Positions 43,091 through 55,012 of a stretch of 64,000 bases of DNA are shown here, one piece after another. The notes under the pieces are model-generated. The model made no database searches and was not told the origin of the DNA. It was given only the letters and a program-made list of their open reading frames with translations. This stretch comes from Acholoe squamosa (lineage: Eukaryota; Annelida; Polychaeta; Phyllodocida; Polynoidae), in the NCBI GenBank assembly GCA_949317995.1, contig OX439038.1, positions 68,090,659 through 68,154,658 on the forward strand, in the 5' to 3' direction. How positions within the stretch are numbered: position 1 is the first letter of the stretch; the number at the start of each line of letters is the position of its first letter. The translations under genes and the position numbers were made by a program.

Positions 43091-43417
43091 CCCACTTGGC
43101 AAAAAACATTTTTTCAATGTTTGCAAACATTTTTATTTGGTTTTTAAAAACGTTATTTTGACCAATAAAAACGTTTGCTTTTTCAACCAATTTTTCAACA
43201 AAATAAAAACGTTTTTTTATTTATGTTTCTTTTACATAAAAAAAAAAGTTTTTTTAACCTGATATAAAAACGTTTTTATAAAAACGTCAAAATAATGCTT
43301 TTTTGAGTACATGTAAAAATGTTATTTTGACTTTGAAAAAAAAATGTTTTGCAAACTTAGGAACTAAAATAAAATGTTTTTTTTTACGTAAAAAAAAACG
43401 TTTTTCTGGCAAGTGGG
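43091..43417. mobile_element. AT-rich MITE-like element
   Basis: CCCACTTGGCAAAAAAC at the left and the reverse complement of CCCACTTGCCAGAAAAAC at the right bound a low-complexity interior of AAAACGTTTTT words in both orientations. Imperfect terminal inverted repeats and near-palindromic content suggest a small non-autonomous DNA element. No certain target duplication. Confidence 0.5.
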
Positions 43418-45536
43418 TTGGCATGCCTGTGTATTAGTTAATCTATTGAGTACAGCACATGATGCTGCATGGCTATGACATTGTATATTAGAAGGTGGCG
43501 CTGTACAGTCTATGTCTGAGCTGGAAGATGGTCAGGGCTGCTACTGGTTATACTAATGGGGACATGGATATCTTGTCCCATGGGCTTGCTAGGTCTGGTT
43601 CATACTGGAATGAACTGGTCTATGGGCCTCACTATGGGATAGCCCTGCATGATGGTTATCATACATAATGGTTATCCTGTATAATGGATATCCTGCCTAG
43701 TGGTAATCCCTCGTATACCCTTAACGTATTCTGGACCATTAGTAGTATGGTCTACATATAGTTGTTTTAATTGTACAGAAAGGTGGCCACGAGCTAACTA
43801 CTGTGATTATACCTACTAACATTAGTAAGTATATACACAGTATTAGGTACATGGTGGGGTTCCTTGAATGGATAAAAACAACAGATGGATTTTCCTGGAA
43901 GATAATAGGACTACCTACTTTTCAGAACCTATATATATGTCTGGGTTCGGGCAAAACTAGTAGATAATTTTTTCTCCAAGCGACCATCTCAGCAGAGGTC
44001 TCTAGATGACTACACCAGTTGTGCAGGTGGTTGAACAGGTCTTATGCCTCCCCTTAAATCCTCTCTCCTTGGTCCAACCTGACAGTCACACGCTGCTCCA
44101 ACAGATGAGAGGAAAATCCTTCAACAAGAATTCCACTGCGGTAGATCTTAATCAAATTAACATTAATTTTGCATTCAGTGTGAGTGGCTTATGTATCAGT
44201 GCTGTCAGTAATTTTTTTCCCATCCCAGGTAAATGGCGAAAAGAGTGGGTATTTCTCGTGATTTGATATATGGCTAAAATTAAGCTATTCTCTTTCTTAG
44301 ACAAATAACTCATAGGCTACCTAAATTACACCATGACCCAATGGTTTTGGAAATGCAGCATAGTCTGCCATCATTCCTATCCAGTAAGGAAAAAACTAGT
44401 GAGAAAGAGGAGCGACAGGCTGACCATCACATCAGCAGATCTATCTTAGGTCTTTGCTGTTCTGGAAAATTTGTAATGATACATTTAACTTGTCACATTT
44501 TTTACCAATCAAAATTCTGCTATCCATTTCAGTAAATTGTGCCCCTCAGTGCTTCATGGGAGAAGGACTATGATTGACTGATTCATTTAGGATTTTAAAG
44601 GAACCATCTTTCTTTCAAGAGGTCTTTTCTTTGATTGACATGAGTGTTAGTCAAGAACACTTAAGGTGTCTTAAGTTGACATAGATTACATCAAGATTAC
44701 ATTTGCCAAGGTTTTGTTCATTCTCCTTCTCAGCTTTTTCCATGTTATGCTCTGTTATCCACATACCCCAAAATGCTTCCAATCCATATAGGCTAAGGCG
44801 ATGATGAGGTGGCATAGAATATCGAGAGTTCAATACAATCTTCACTATGCCCTTGACCTCTGGCATTCATGTGGGAGATAACAGTGTGTATTGCTTCTAC
44901 ACTCTGCCATTCTATTTAGACATTCACAGAGCAAACTCACTATCATAAAGATAGGTTTAACATGCTGTGCAGCTGGTGAGGTCATTTGGTGTAATTCTGT
45001 ATTGAAATTATTTTGAATGGTTAGTAGCAGATATTTTCTATTGATCTTCTCTCTTCAATGAATGAGAGCTGTTGAACAATAAAATGGTCTCACATCCTTC
45101 TTTATAAATACATCTAAGGGGCAAGGACTAATTTTGCATATTCTGTTTACAAAAGAGAAATACAGTTGTTCTACAATGGAGGTACTTTGCATGCCTCCTT
45201 TGTTTGGGTACCCTTGCTATGGTAATTGAGACACTTCACAACACTTCAAAGGAGTTACAGCTGCTCCCCTTCAAATTGTGTTAAATCTTTTAGTTATTCC
45301 ACATTATTAGGCAGAACTAATCCTCACACTGCTACTGCAGATCTATGTAGACAAAATCACTGATAATGTCAGTACTGCCCTAAGAACATGTCATGTAAAA
45401 GGATTGGTGATGTCTAGGCTAGGGATGGGGCAAAAACAAGGACTATAGGACTCTGTTGATAAGTCCTGCAATGCCATCTATTTTCATTTCAGCATTCATC
45501 CCTGCTCAAAGAAGCCACAGGATCTTTTTCATGTGA
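43418..45536. other. Gene-free stretch
   Basis: No gene, RNA or recognised repeat. Short open frames lack motifs. Confidence 0.5.
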
Positions 45537-45633
45537 AAAGGTATAATTATAGCTAACCACCGTTTAGGTATAACCTCCACCTCTGAAGCAACTGGATAAC
45601 GGGAACATCATATTTCATGAATGTAACACATGA

Positions 45634-45711
45634 TGATTAGACTTGAACGAATGCCTTTCAGGGGTTGATTTGAATAAATGCCCCTGAAAGGCATGAGTTC
45701 AAGTCTAATCA
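45634..45711. repeat. 78-base hairpin with 31-bp arms
   Basis: Arms 45634-45664 and 45681-45711 pair with two adjacent mismatches and a 16-base loop. Weaker complementarity extends outward to about 45540 and 45790 (GGTATAATTAT against GGTAAAATTAT). Size and shape resemble a microRNA precursor, but a foldback repeat is equally possible. Confidence 0.75.
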
Positions 45712-45790
45712 CTACAGGTTATGTTTATATCATTGCTTCCACCATTGAATTAGATAATTTTACCCTTTAAAGCCATTAAATTGATCCATT

Positions 45791-48019
45791 AAAACATTGA
45801 GACAGCAACTGCTTCAATGAATGTTTACATGTGCCACATACAGCTTGTTACATTGAACTCTGTCCTGGGAGTATTTGGGTCTGTGCCCAAGCAGCAGTCG
45901 CAGTGAATGGAATGTGCCCAGATCATAGGCCAAAGTAACAACTTGTATCAGACTTCCGGTTCACAACCGCAAGCAGGGCTCTCAGTTCAGAAGTTTATAA
46001 GTCATTTTCTATAAAGATTCACCTTGAAATCATGGATTCTACACAAGCATGACTTCAATTAATACATATAGATTGCTACATTCAAAATGATATCATAAGA
46101 TTCGGTCTATAAAAGTTACAAGTGGAGGAAATATGTTGGGTTGAACTCGCTGTCAAAATTGTACGCTTTATCAGGTCTGACACGAGGCTGAGAAGAAGCC
46201 CCAGACTTGGAACATAGTCTGTACTCAAGAGTATCAACATGGACATATTTGTGCACAGCATTAGAAGTATACCCTGGGCCATTTCTGACCCTGCTTGCCT
46301 GTGATCAGTGGACCATGACGACCCTCTAGTGGTGTGCACCCAAGCAGAACATGAGTTGATATGACTGTGTGTGTACTACTGAGGTTTAAGTTTAGCCCCC
46401 ATCTTCCTATCCTTGCCTACTTTACTCTTAGTGAAGCCACATTTAAACATGTTTTATATAAGAAAATTTTTAACAGCTTGTAAAGGAAGGTTCATATCTT
46501 AAACTTTATAATATTTTCTTGTAGAAGGGACTTTGAACCTTGACATGGACTTAAGATTTTCTTTCGGAAATTTAACACCAAAATTGGAAATATGTTTTAG
46601 TGTTGGCTACAGGTACACTTTATGGTCATTTGGACAAAATCCATGATTTTACTTTACACATTTATTGTAATTTTTTATGTTGAGTCTGTTCCTGGGTAAA
46701 TAAATGTTTCTTTTTTTATGTATAGCTGTCTTCAAAACTATAGAAATGATAGAAACGACACTCTATACATATTACTTTGGCCCCATAATCATGCTGTATG
46801 CAGGGCTAGAAATGGCCACGGCCCTACATCTAGGCCTGAGGCCATAAGGAGTGCAGTCTTCAACCTGTTCATTCCAGTGTCAACAGTGCCTCTATCGCCT
46901 TATAGGGAAATCTCCGGTTTAGGCACCCTAAATCATTCAGAAACTCGATAACCATGATATAACAGGGGATATGACACAGAAGTTGTTGATTAATCCTATG
47001 AAAGTGTTGTTTGCATTTCATGCCCTGCCTTATTGGGCTTGATCATGGTTCATCTCCATTCGTGACAACCCCAAAATTGGTAACTCAGCATTGATTATTG
47101 CTCCAGGCGAAGATTAACCTCCCATTGGGAGGCCCTTTTATCTTTTTCCAAGTCATCACTTCAAATGCATCACCTGGCTTGGACAGGTTGCTAATGCTGA
47201 GGAATTCTATTACTTGAACAGGAAGCTGTTGCCTCTGATGGTTATAAATAGATCTGTGCTAATCACATTGTAGGCAATGTCTGCAACACTCTAAATCCCT
47301 TTGTTGTATGCAATGATGTTGCAAAAAAAAAGAGATGGTATGACATTGATGAGAAAGAGATGTGCTTTGGAGGTGAACTCCCGGGGTTTGACTTGGTGTA
47401 AACTGTAATTAAACTAGAACATGAACAAGTTAGTGTGTTGCAGGTAATGTATACGCAAATGCTGCTAACGGAGTCTGGGCGTAAGTATATGCAATTGGCC
47501 TTCTCATATGATATTCAGGATCCCTATCTTCTTCATAACAATCCACAAGGTATAGCATTAGGACTTCTGGCCTAATTAATAGAACATAATATCTTTTATA
47601 CGACTTGTTGTTGAATTGCTGAGCAAGGGTCATTTCGAACATGCATCCATGCTTAACATAATTGCTTCTTTTTCCCTTATTTTTTTGCAGTTGATGGATG
47701 GATATGGCTGTCTGTTAAAAAGCAGCTAGCACAATAAGACATACCCATCTTAGCAAGTCACCGCAAATTTTTCACTGGGTCCTGCAAATTTAGAAGTGAT
47801 TTATTGGCATTTACCCATGTTGAAATTTGCCGTGGTAGTACCCCTCTAAGTGTATTGTTCCTGTACACTTCATAGTTCAACAGCTGGACCTGGTCACTAA
47901 ATAACAACATGTACTTGTCTTGAGGTATGGGCCAAGGGTCCACTTATGGGATATGCTCTCACAGGGATCAGGTAAAATTAAGTTGGTTCTTGAATCAATG
48001 GGTTCAGGTATGGACCATA
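45791..48019. other. Gene-free stretch
   Basis: No gene, RNA or recognised repeat. Confidence 0.5.
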
Positions 48020-48420
48020 TGCAGCACCCACCATTTCCTCACTACAGGTAAATACCATGACAGCTGCATCAGAAAAAAGAACTTCTGTAATGAAAACGAT
48101 GCCTGCCACTGATGGGGGGGGACCTTTTTGAATTTGGAAAGCTCAGATGAGCTTTATAGTTTGATAGAACTGGGAATTCTACTTACACCACTGGCACTCC
48201 TGTACTGACAAAGTCAGATTACCTAGTTTCCTTTTTTCTATTGTGGGATTTTAATCTCCTAAAAGCCTCTCATTTTGTGGTTGCCAAGTGAATGAATAAA
48301 AAGGTGAAGGTTGAATGAAGGTGTGGTGAGGGCAGTGAAAGCTCTAAAGCTGGGCTATCAGATATTTTCTGTACATTATCGAAGACATCGTAAGCTATTA
48401 ACAGCAGAATCATCTGTTTT
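48020..48420 (+). repeat. Dispersed repeat R1, partial copy
   Basis: Starts with CACCCACCATTTCCTCACTACAGG and follows the first 400 bases of R1 with many differences, then stops. More diverged than the copies at 41525 and 58081. Confidence 0.75.
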
Positions 48421-49020
48421 ACACAGAAAAAAGGAACTAACTATCCTAGTCAAAGGTTAGTCAAGCAGGCTAACTTTTGCAGCCAAGTCAGGATTTTGCA
48501 CGTGCCTAAACGTCCGAACGTTTCTTGGGATTTTACAACTAACCATTTGGACAATGTCCCAACTTGCCTGAATTTTGACTAAGTTCCTTAAGACATATAG
48601 GAGGCCTTCTAACTGCCATTGATGAATTATTCATAAATTCTGATGCAAGTTAATGAAGTGGTTTAAAGCCAAGTGACTACTAAACTAGCCAGTTTTTTAA
48701 GCCAAAGTTGCACCTTCTAGCTCAGGGTGTGGCTTATATGTAAGGTCTCATGGTAATTCCTTTGATTTGATTCAAATGGCTTAGTAGGTCCAACAATGTG
48801 GATAATTATATGAGTTTATACCACGTTTTTGGGACTTCCTGTGCTCTTATGGGCATATCAGCCGTGCATTATATAGGTATATACCACCCATGTGCAATTT
48901 TAGAAATTTTGGTATGTACTTTTTCGAAGTAAAGTAGGACTTAGAAATTGTTAGGAAATTATGGCAGCTATACAAAGCCAATCTAGCCATTCTTCCATTG
49001 TGAAAAATCGTCCAAACTCT
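48421..49020. other. Gene-free stretch
   Basis: No gene, RNA or recognised repeat. Confidence 0.5.
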
Positions 49021-49022
49021 TA

Positions 49023-49090
49023 GGAGAATTGTACCCCGGCCTCACTTCTGGCAGGCTAGAATCATAGCCATTACACCACCACGTCAGGTG
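49023..49090 (-). repeat. tRNA-Gly-like SINE head
   Basis: On the minus strand it reads TGGTGGTGTAATGGCTATGA, TAGCCTGCCAGAAGTGAGG, then a worn B-box GGGTACAATTC. The order and spacing match tRNA-Gly(GCC). The B-box changes argue against a working gene. A further GGTTCGAATCC B-box word is at 49367 on the plus strand with no clear tRNA around it. Confidence 0.5.
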
Positions 49091-49461
49091 AGAGTAACAC
49101 CTCCTCTTCTAACCTTTAGCATATGATACAAAGCCCGGGTCACTTACATATAATTAGTATACATTCAAAGTGTGAAAATATCCTGCAGTCTGTTTTGGTT
49201 CCCCACGCTCCCTGTGCGGCCCCTATGTTAGGAACTGCCTAACCGAGAAAGCCGTGAGAGTATTCTCTTCAGGTGTTTACAGCTGTGTACTGCGTGGCCA
49301 CATAAGTAGCGTGTAGCACTCAACCCAGAATGTATTTTGCTGCTGGTAGGTCTCAGACTTCCAGGTTCGAATCCTGTTCTACTTTTTATCAACACAATGA
49401 ATTCGTGATGCATTTTGATGCATTCTGATGCATCTCAGAGGAGGAATTAGTGGTATAAACT

Positions 49462-49580
49462 TAATAAGTCATTGATATCGGTGCCTACAGGCCCTACATG
49501 CTGTACATACCCGAGCCGCACAGCAGCGAGGGTATATACAGCATGTATGACCCTAGGGCACCAATATCAATGATCTATTA
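49462..49580. repeat. Foldback element with about 54-bp arms
   Basis: 49462-49517 is complementary to about 49526-49580 with scattered mismatches (TCATTGATAT, GGTGCC, TACATGCTGTA and TACCC match in order). The short loop includes GCCGCACAGCAG. Typical of a small foldback or MITE hairpin. Confidence 0.85.
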
Positions 49581-49589
49581 GGTAAATAT

Positions 49590-50400
49590 TGAATATCCAT
49601 GGAAAAGGTTGTGTATTTCTTGTTTGTTCCTTTAGTACATTGTTTATCTATTAGGCGTTTTTTTTTGTTAACAGTTATCAGTGTTGGACTGTAACTGTGT
49701 AAATGTCTTTTTTTTTATTGTCATTGAAAACCACCATGATTTTGATATATTCTAGACCTTTCCATGGTATGCACATACCAGGAAAGTCCCCAGACAAAAC
49801 ACACTGTCACCTGGTGTGAAGAAGATAATTGACATTTTAAACATGTAATAATTTATGAATCCTATACAATTCCCATGTAATTCTATATAACCAAGAAAAC
49901 TATAGCTATGTCTTCTAGGCATTTGGGGCTTAAATTCTGTTTAGTAGGCAAGGATTCTGAAAGATATCTACCCATAGGTTAGAAAAATGCTAAAATATCA
50001 ATTTTAAAAAATCTGATATTTTTGACACTTTACTACTTGAGAAGCCTATATCTAGGCTTCTAAATGTGCGACTTCAGTACCACTTTGTTAGGATGGGTCA
50101 CATATGGAGGTCTAGATGTGAATACATACGGAAATTTACCTGTTTCAGATTTTTTTGCTTCCCATTATATAACAAAAAAAAAAACTTTCAGAACTTTTCC
50201 CTATGACTCCTTATTATGGCTTCATGTTTTAAAATGTTAAAAAACATTTTTTTTACATTGTATAACATTTTTCTGATTACTGGGAGGTTATAAGGCTGCA
50301 TATTATATGATGCATACATATATTGTGTATAACATACGGAGAAGACACTACCACCAATATGAAACAAGAAATAAGAAATTTGATAATAAATGATTTTCTT
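49590..50400. other. Gene-free AT-rich stretch
   Basis: No gene, RNA or recognised repeat. Confidence 0.45.
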
Positions 50401-50405
50401 TAGCT

Positions 50406-50737
50406 CACAGTGCCATCTACTGAGGAACTCATGAGTGTAAAGAGAGATTTTCACTGGGACAGGCCACTGAAAATAATTGGTTATATATGGTCTGTGCTGC
50501 CATCTACTGAGAAGCTTATTCCTGAATGGATTAGATATTTTCACCGGGAAGGGCTGGTGAAAATTGTTTTCATCCAGGTTTCCTGGTGAAAATCAGTGAT
50601 ATGTAGTGACTTTTCACAGTGCCATCTACTGAGGAACTCGTAAGTGTAAAGAGAGATTTTCACTGGGACAGGCCACTGAAAATAATTGGTTATATCTGGT
50701 CTGTGCTGCCATCTACTGAAAAGCTTATTCATAAAGT
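50406..50737 (+). repeat. Direct duplication, period 209 bp
   Basis: CACAGTGCCATCTACTGAGG at 50406 recurs at 50615; both units run about 122 bases through AGAGAGATTTTCACTGGGAC and AAAATAATTGGTTATAT. The near-identity points to a recent duplication. It leads into the minisatellite. Confidence 0.85.
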
Positions 50738-50799
50738 GTGTATAAGAGTTTCAAATGGCATGACTGGTTAAAACATTTTGGAGTGGAGGGGCATGACAG

Positions 50800-51420
50800 G
50801 GACCCTTTGAAAACATTCTCATAAAAAATGAGTCAATGAAAATGTTTTCATACAAGATCGCACAATGAAATATTCTCTAGGTACATCAAAGTTCTTCATA
50901 AGGTCAGAGTTCCTAAAAATATTTTCATATGACACAACTCAATGAAAAGGCTGATGTTTTTCATAGGATGAGGGTCGCTGAAAATATTTTCATATAAGAC
51001 AGATCAATAAAAAAGGATAAGAGTTTATGGAAATGGTCACTGAAAATATTTTCATACAAGACAGTCCGATGAAAAAGTGGATAGGTTTATGATCGTTTTT
51101 CATATGGGAAAGATCACTGAAAATATATTTATACGAAAGCGCTCAATGAAAGGTTTTTGGATGTATGAAACATTTTCATACGGAAGAGCAGTTGAAAATA
51201 TTTTTCATATGAGACAGTTTGATGAAAATGTTGATTGTTGTATATGAAAGTTTTTCATATGGAAAGGGTCAATGAAAATGTTTTCGTATGAGTCAGCTGG
51301 ATGAAAATATTTAGTATGAGCCAGCTTGATGAATGGTTTTTGGCTCTTTGAAAGATTTTCATATGGGAACGACCATAGAAAATATTTTCATGTGAAGACC
51401 CGCTGAAAATGTTATCATGA
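50800..51420 (+). repeat. Degenerate minisatellite with GAAAATATTTTCATA core
   Basis: The near-palindromic core GAAAATATTTTCATA recurs at about 50918, 50979, 51043, 51117, 51193, 51272 and 51379. Each copy is followed by a GACAG..C.ATGAAAA segment, giving units of about 60-100 bp. Copies differ a good deal, so the array is old. Not a CRISPR: no conserved repeat or unique spacers, and the host is an animal. Confidence 0.75.
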
Positions 51421-53130
51421 AATGAATGCTATGTACCCATTTTCATCATAACCTGAATTAAAAATTATTTAATGGTGGAGATGTGAAAACATAGTGAACA
51501 CATAGTTTTGTACTGTCATCTAAAGGAGGTCTCAATCAGCGAAGTCATATATATAGAAAAGTCAGGTTAGGTCCTTGACTGAGTGGTCCTTTATTGTATG
51601 ACATATCGTTGCCTATAAAGTGGACCCCCAAATTTTGCTGATGATATTTAAAACAGGAAGGCAGGTAGAAACTTGAGGTAGAAGGGAGGGATTATACAGA
51701 TAAGGCAGAAGATGGAGAAAAAACAGTAAGTGGGAGCAATTAGAAACATGTGGATGAGAGGGAAAAGCTAAAGAGGAAGAGAGGAGAGTGGGAAGAGAGG
51801 GAAATGAAGGAGAAATGACATTTTCTTTGGGTAGCATACAATGAAAACTTTCATACGGGTGTAGATCATAGAAAACTAGGCATGGTGCAGATGAGATCAG
51901 ACTTATCATTGACCCTGGCCCTAAGAACAGAAAGCTTTTCATATGAGTCATCTCCCGTAGAATACAGGGGTTGGGGCTGGAAGAAGATCATTATCTCTTA
52001 GACAAAACTACTACCCCTTAGACAAAGTGACTAACTTTATCCCTTGGCTTAGTCAAGTCAGCTTACCCAAATAGGTTAGTCTATGTTGATAACATTGTTA
52101 GACAGTGTTAGTCATATGGGACAAAACATGGGAAAACATAACATTACACGGTTTTAGTGTTATTTATGGCCACCAGTTGGCCCCAACAGTGCTGCACCTA
52201 GTATTAGAACATACATTGTAGGAGAACATTACCCTGCTTCTCCTTGTGAGCAATAATGATCCATACACTAAAATGACCTCTTTATTTCAATTAAAACAAA
52301 TATATTATGGTTATGATTTAATAAGTTAATTGGGTATGATCATTGTCAACTGATTAATTATATCAGATAGACATAGCTGAAGTAAGGATATCATAATTCC
52401 TGTCAACTTGAAAAAATACTATCAGCATTGGGCATGGGGGTGTCAGACTAGTTATTGTGCATGATCAAGTTGTCATATGAGAAATATCATAAGACTAGTG
52501 GTATATAGTGTAAATACATTAAGCTCTCATAAAATAGTGTTATTTCCAGTTGTCACTGGTTTATTCAGCTTTAGGCAACATGTAAGAAATATCAATCATA
52601 CAGTAGTTAGTATGTAGGTGATTTGTACATACAGTAAATATACAGTAATTTATAAAGTATAATGTTCTGTTCCACTCCACCTGTGAGGTATTAATAATAC
52701 AATGTCCAGCATAGTTCTAGGTGGGTTCCCACACCTAGCTCCTGACCTGCTGCTTTGAGGAATAATGTAATAATGAATAACTTTACCCTCTAGTGGAAGT
52801 CTTGAGGAAGATACCCCCTGGCCACTAATGATGGAAACCAATGCCTGTCTAGCATAGTTTCACCATAGTGCAGTGGTATGGCAGGTAGCAGGAGATGGCT
52901 GGAGATGTTACCTCTAGAGCGGTTCTTGGTGTTCTGTCTTCCTGGAGGTGCAGACAGGCTATTTGTAGCAAATCTTGGAAAAGCACCTCCAGACTGACTG
53001 GGGCCAGTAGCATCTGCCTAACTCTACAATTGTTAGAGGGGAGCCTTTCATGTGTCACTGGGTGCACAAAGGACCCCCATGGACGCCGCTGTGTCCCCCA
53101 TTGTCTTGGTTGGTTCTGTAACTTCAAACC
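51421..53130. other. Gene-free stretch
   Basis: No gene, RNA or recognised repeat apart from a purine-rich patch at about 51650-51820. Confidence 0.5.
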
Positions 53131-53420
53131 CTCATAACTCGGTCGTTTACGCAGCTACAGCCGCCATTTTGCGCATGCGCGGAGTTGAATATGCCAAGTT
53201 TGAACTGCCCGCTGGATAGGCGCGTAACTCCCGCCGATTTGTCTGTAGTGCACTCGGAGCTCCATTCAGTCTCCATGGCATAACTTCCTTAATAATGAGA
53301 GTTCCGCCTTGATCTTGGGCTCATTCTGACCGTCTAATTATGGGCTTTCCATAAATTTCCATTGATATTTGACCAAGCTTGCTCAGGAGCGACGCTAGAG
53401 CGACTGGACGGTTATGGCGT
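53131..53420. promoter_or_regulatory. CpG-rich promoter candidate with YY1 and NRF1 sites
   Basis: GCCGCCATTTTG (YY1-type) directly followed by GCGCATGCGC (NRF1-type, 53171-53180), in a CpG-rich island of about 300 bases amid AT-rich DNA. Paired YY1/NRF1 sites mark TATA-less, often two-way, promoters of widely used animal genes. No first exon can be identified on either side, so the gene it may serve is unknown. Confidence 0.45.
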
Positions 53421-54409
53421 CGTGCTTATGTAACCCATTGTTCAGTTATTAGAGTGCTCAGACACTCATGACGGCGTCAGCGGTGCTCAGGCACCCGTGA
53501 CGGCCGGTTGCATTCACTTACAAGTTATTAGTTTGTGCACTGAACCATGAGGTCGCACACTGAGACCCTCATTTTTATTATATTGTGCAGTGAACCATTA
53601 GGTTGGAGCCTTTGATGTCAGAGAGTGTGTTTGTAACTGACCTGGCTGGTGTGCAGTGGGGCATGAACGCTCTTATACAAAGTTTGAGCGCTCTTATAGC
53701 TCTTAGAACCAACCTATGTATTAATTTCATAGATATCCTTTGATTAATACAAAATATGTTACAATTTATGGAATAATAAAATGGTATATGATAGGGGCAT
53801 GCTAATTCATGATGTAAAAAGAAACCTGCGCCCATTATTCAGCATCTGTGAGTATCCAGATATGCAGGAAGACCTACAGAAAGTATTTTGACAGGATACA
53901 GCAAAATTACCCTCTTGTATCATTTGGTTTTGCCACATAGTGGTTGTGTACGGCAAAAAAAAATCCTCATATTGTTAATTTTTCGCGTGTTGTGTAACAT
54001 ATGCCCAATTAGGCATTTTGCCCAACTTAATACTTAGACTTGACTAACTCAGATTTTTTTTTCTGTGTAGCATCGTCTTTGGCGGTGCTGGTCCCAATAT
54101 TAAGGTTATAGCGAATGTAACCAAACTGTCCACTGCATGGGCCCAACACATGGAGTTATTCACTGGATCCATTGATGAAAAAAAAAATAGAATTGAACAA
54201 CACGGATCAGTTTACCATAAGAATAATCATACAATTTGAAAAAAATGAAAAGATAAACGTGCAGGATTTATCATATATGAGATGCTGATTTCATTACATA
54301 AAAAATGTGCTGTCTGTATCAATGCTTCTAATGTGCATGTAACTCTATTATTTATATATCATAAAACTTACTACATTTATGAATATCTCATTTACATGGC
54401 GGAACCATC
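53421..54409. other. Gene-free stretch
   Basis: No gene recognised. GTGCACTGAACCATGAGGTCG at about 53535 recurs in worn form at 53585. Confidence 0.45.
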
Positions 54410-54454
54410 ATTACACGCGCCACACAAAATTATGTGAAAGGATGACACCCGCCA
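54410..54454 (+). repeat. Dispersed repeat R1, left-edge fragment
   Basis: CGCGCCACACAAAATTATGT and GAAAGGATGACACCC match the R1 left edge at 41525-41567. R1 breaks off exactly where the inverted-repeat arm begins; the rest of R1 resumes at 58081. Confidence 0.7.
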
Positions 54455-54830
54455 CCCAGCCAGCAAGACCACATGGAACCCAGATGGAATTTTCCGGGCT
54501 GGTGGGCCTTGGCTAGCCCAGTTCACTATATGATCAGAAGGTCGATGGATCTAGTCCGAGCAGTGATGGCTACTCTTCCCATCCTCTCATCCAATGTTCC
54601 TAAATATCTCTATCATTCCCATTATACTTGAAAATAAATGAAACGAAAACACCAAAACATGGAAAAATCATTTTGTTCCATTCTTTATAAAGTGGGCAAG
54701 GGTCTTGAGCTGAGAAAATGGTGTGGACGTGTTGGGACTAGATCCACTGACCTTTGGATCAATAGTCCAGTTCTCTTCATACTGAGCGAACCGGGCAGCT
54801 GTGATAGGCATAGTCAAAATCTTAGAGGGA
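54455..54830 (-). repeat. Left arm of long inverted repeat, with tRNA-like segments
   Basis: Matches the reverse complement of 57655-58080 from end to end, apart from an extra 50 bases or so in the right arm. Read on the minus strand, 54815-54735 is tRNA-like (TTCGCTCAGTAT A-box-like, anticodon arm CTGGACTATTGATCC, B-box-like GGATCTAGTCC). A second worn tRNA-like piece (GCCCAGTTCACTATATGATC...GGATCTAGTCC) reads on the plus strand at 54516-54556. The arm may be a tRNA-derived SINE. Confidence 0.75.
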
Positions 54831-54893
54831 TGGCTGAGAGGGAGGCACTATTACTCATTACATTGAATAGGGTGACATCCTGATGCCTCAATA

Positions 54894-55012
54894 GGGAGGT
54901 TTAGCAAACACTACATACGTCACCAGTAGCTCATTTAACGCAGACGTACCAAAGCTGTAGGCATGCTGCACGTCTGCGTTATATTGCCTACGTAATCACA
55001 GCTAAGCCTCCC
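54894..55012. mobile_element. MITE, GGGAGGTTTAGC family, copy 1
   Basis: 119 bp with inverted ends GGGAGGTTTAGC and GCTAAGCCTCCC, flanked by TA on both sides, and an inner inverted pair AACGCAGACGT/ACGTCTGCGTT. Non-autonomous DNA element; a TA target fits Tc1/mariner, but the superfamily is not certain. Confidence 0.7.

Noticed and set aside
49367-49380. tRNA gene around a perfect GGTTCGAATCC B-box word
   Set aside because: No A-box at the right distance and no cloverleaf that I could fold by eye.
50800-51420. CRISPR-like array
   Set aside because: Units vary in length and sequence with no constant repeat and unique spacers, there are no cas genes, and the DNA is from an animal.
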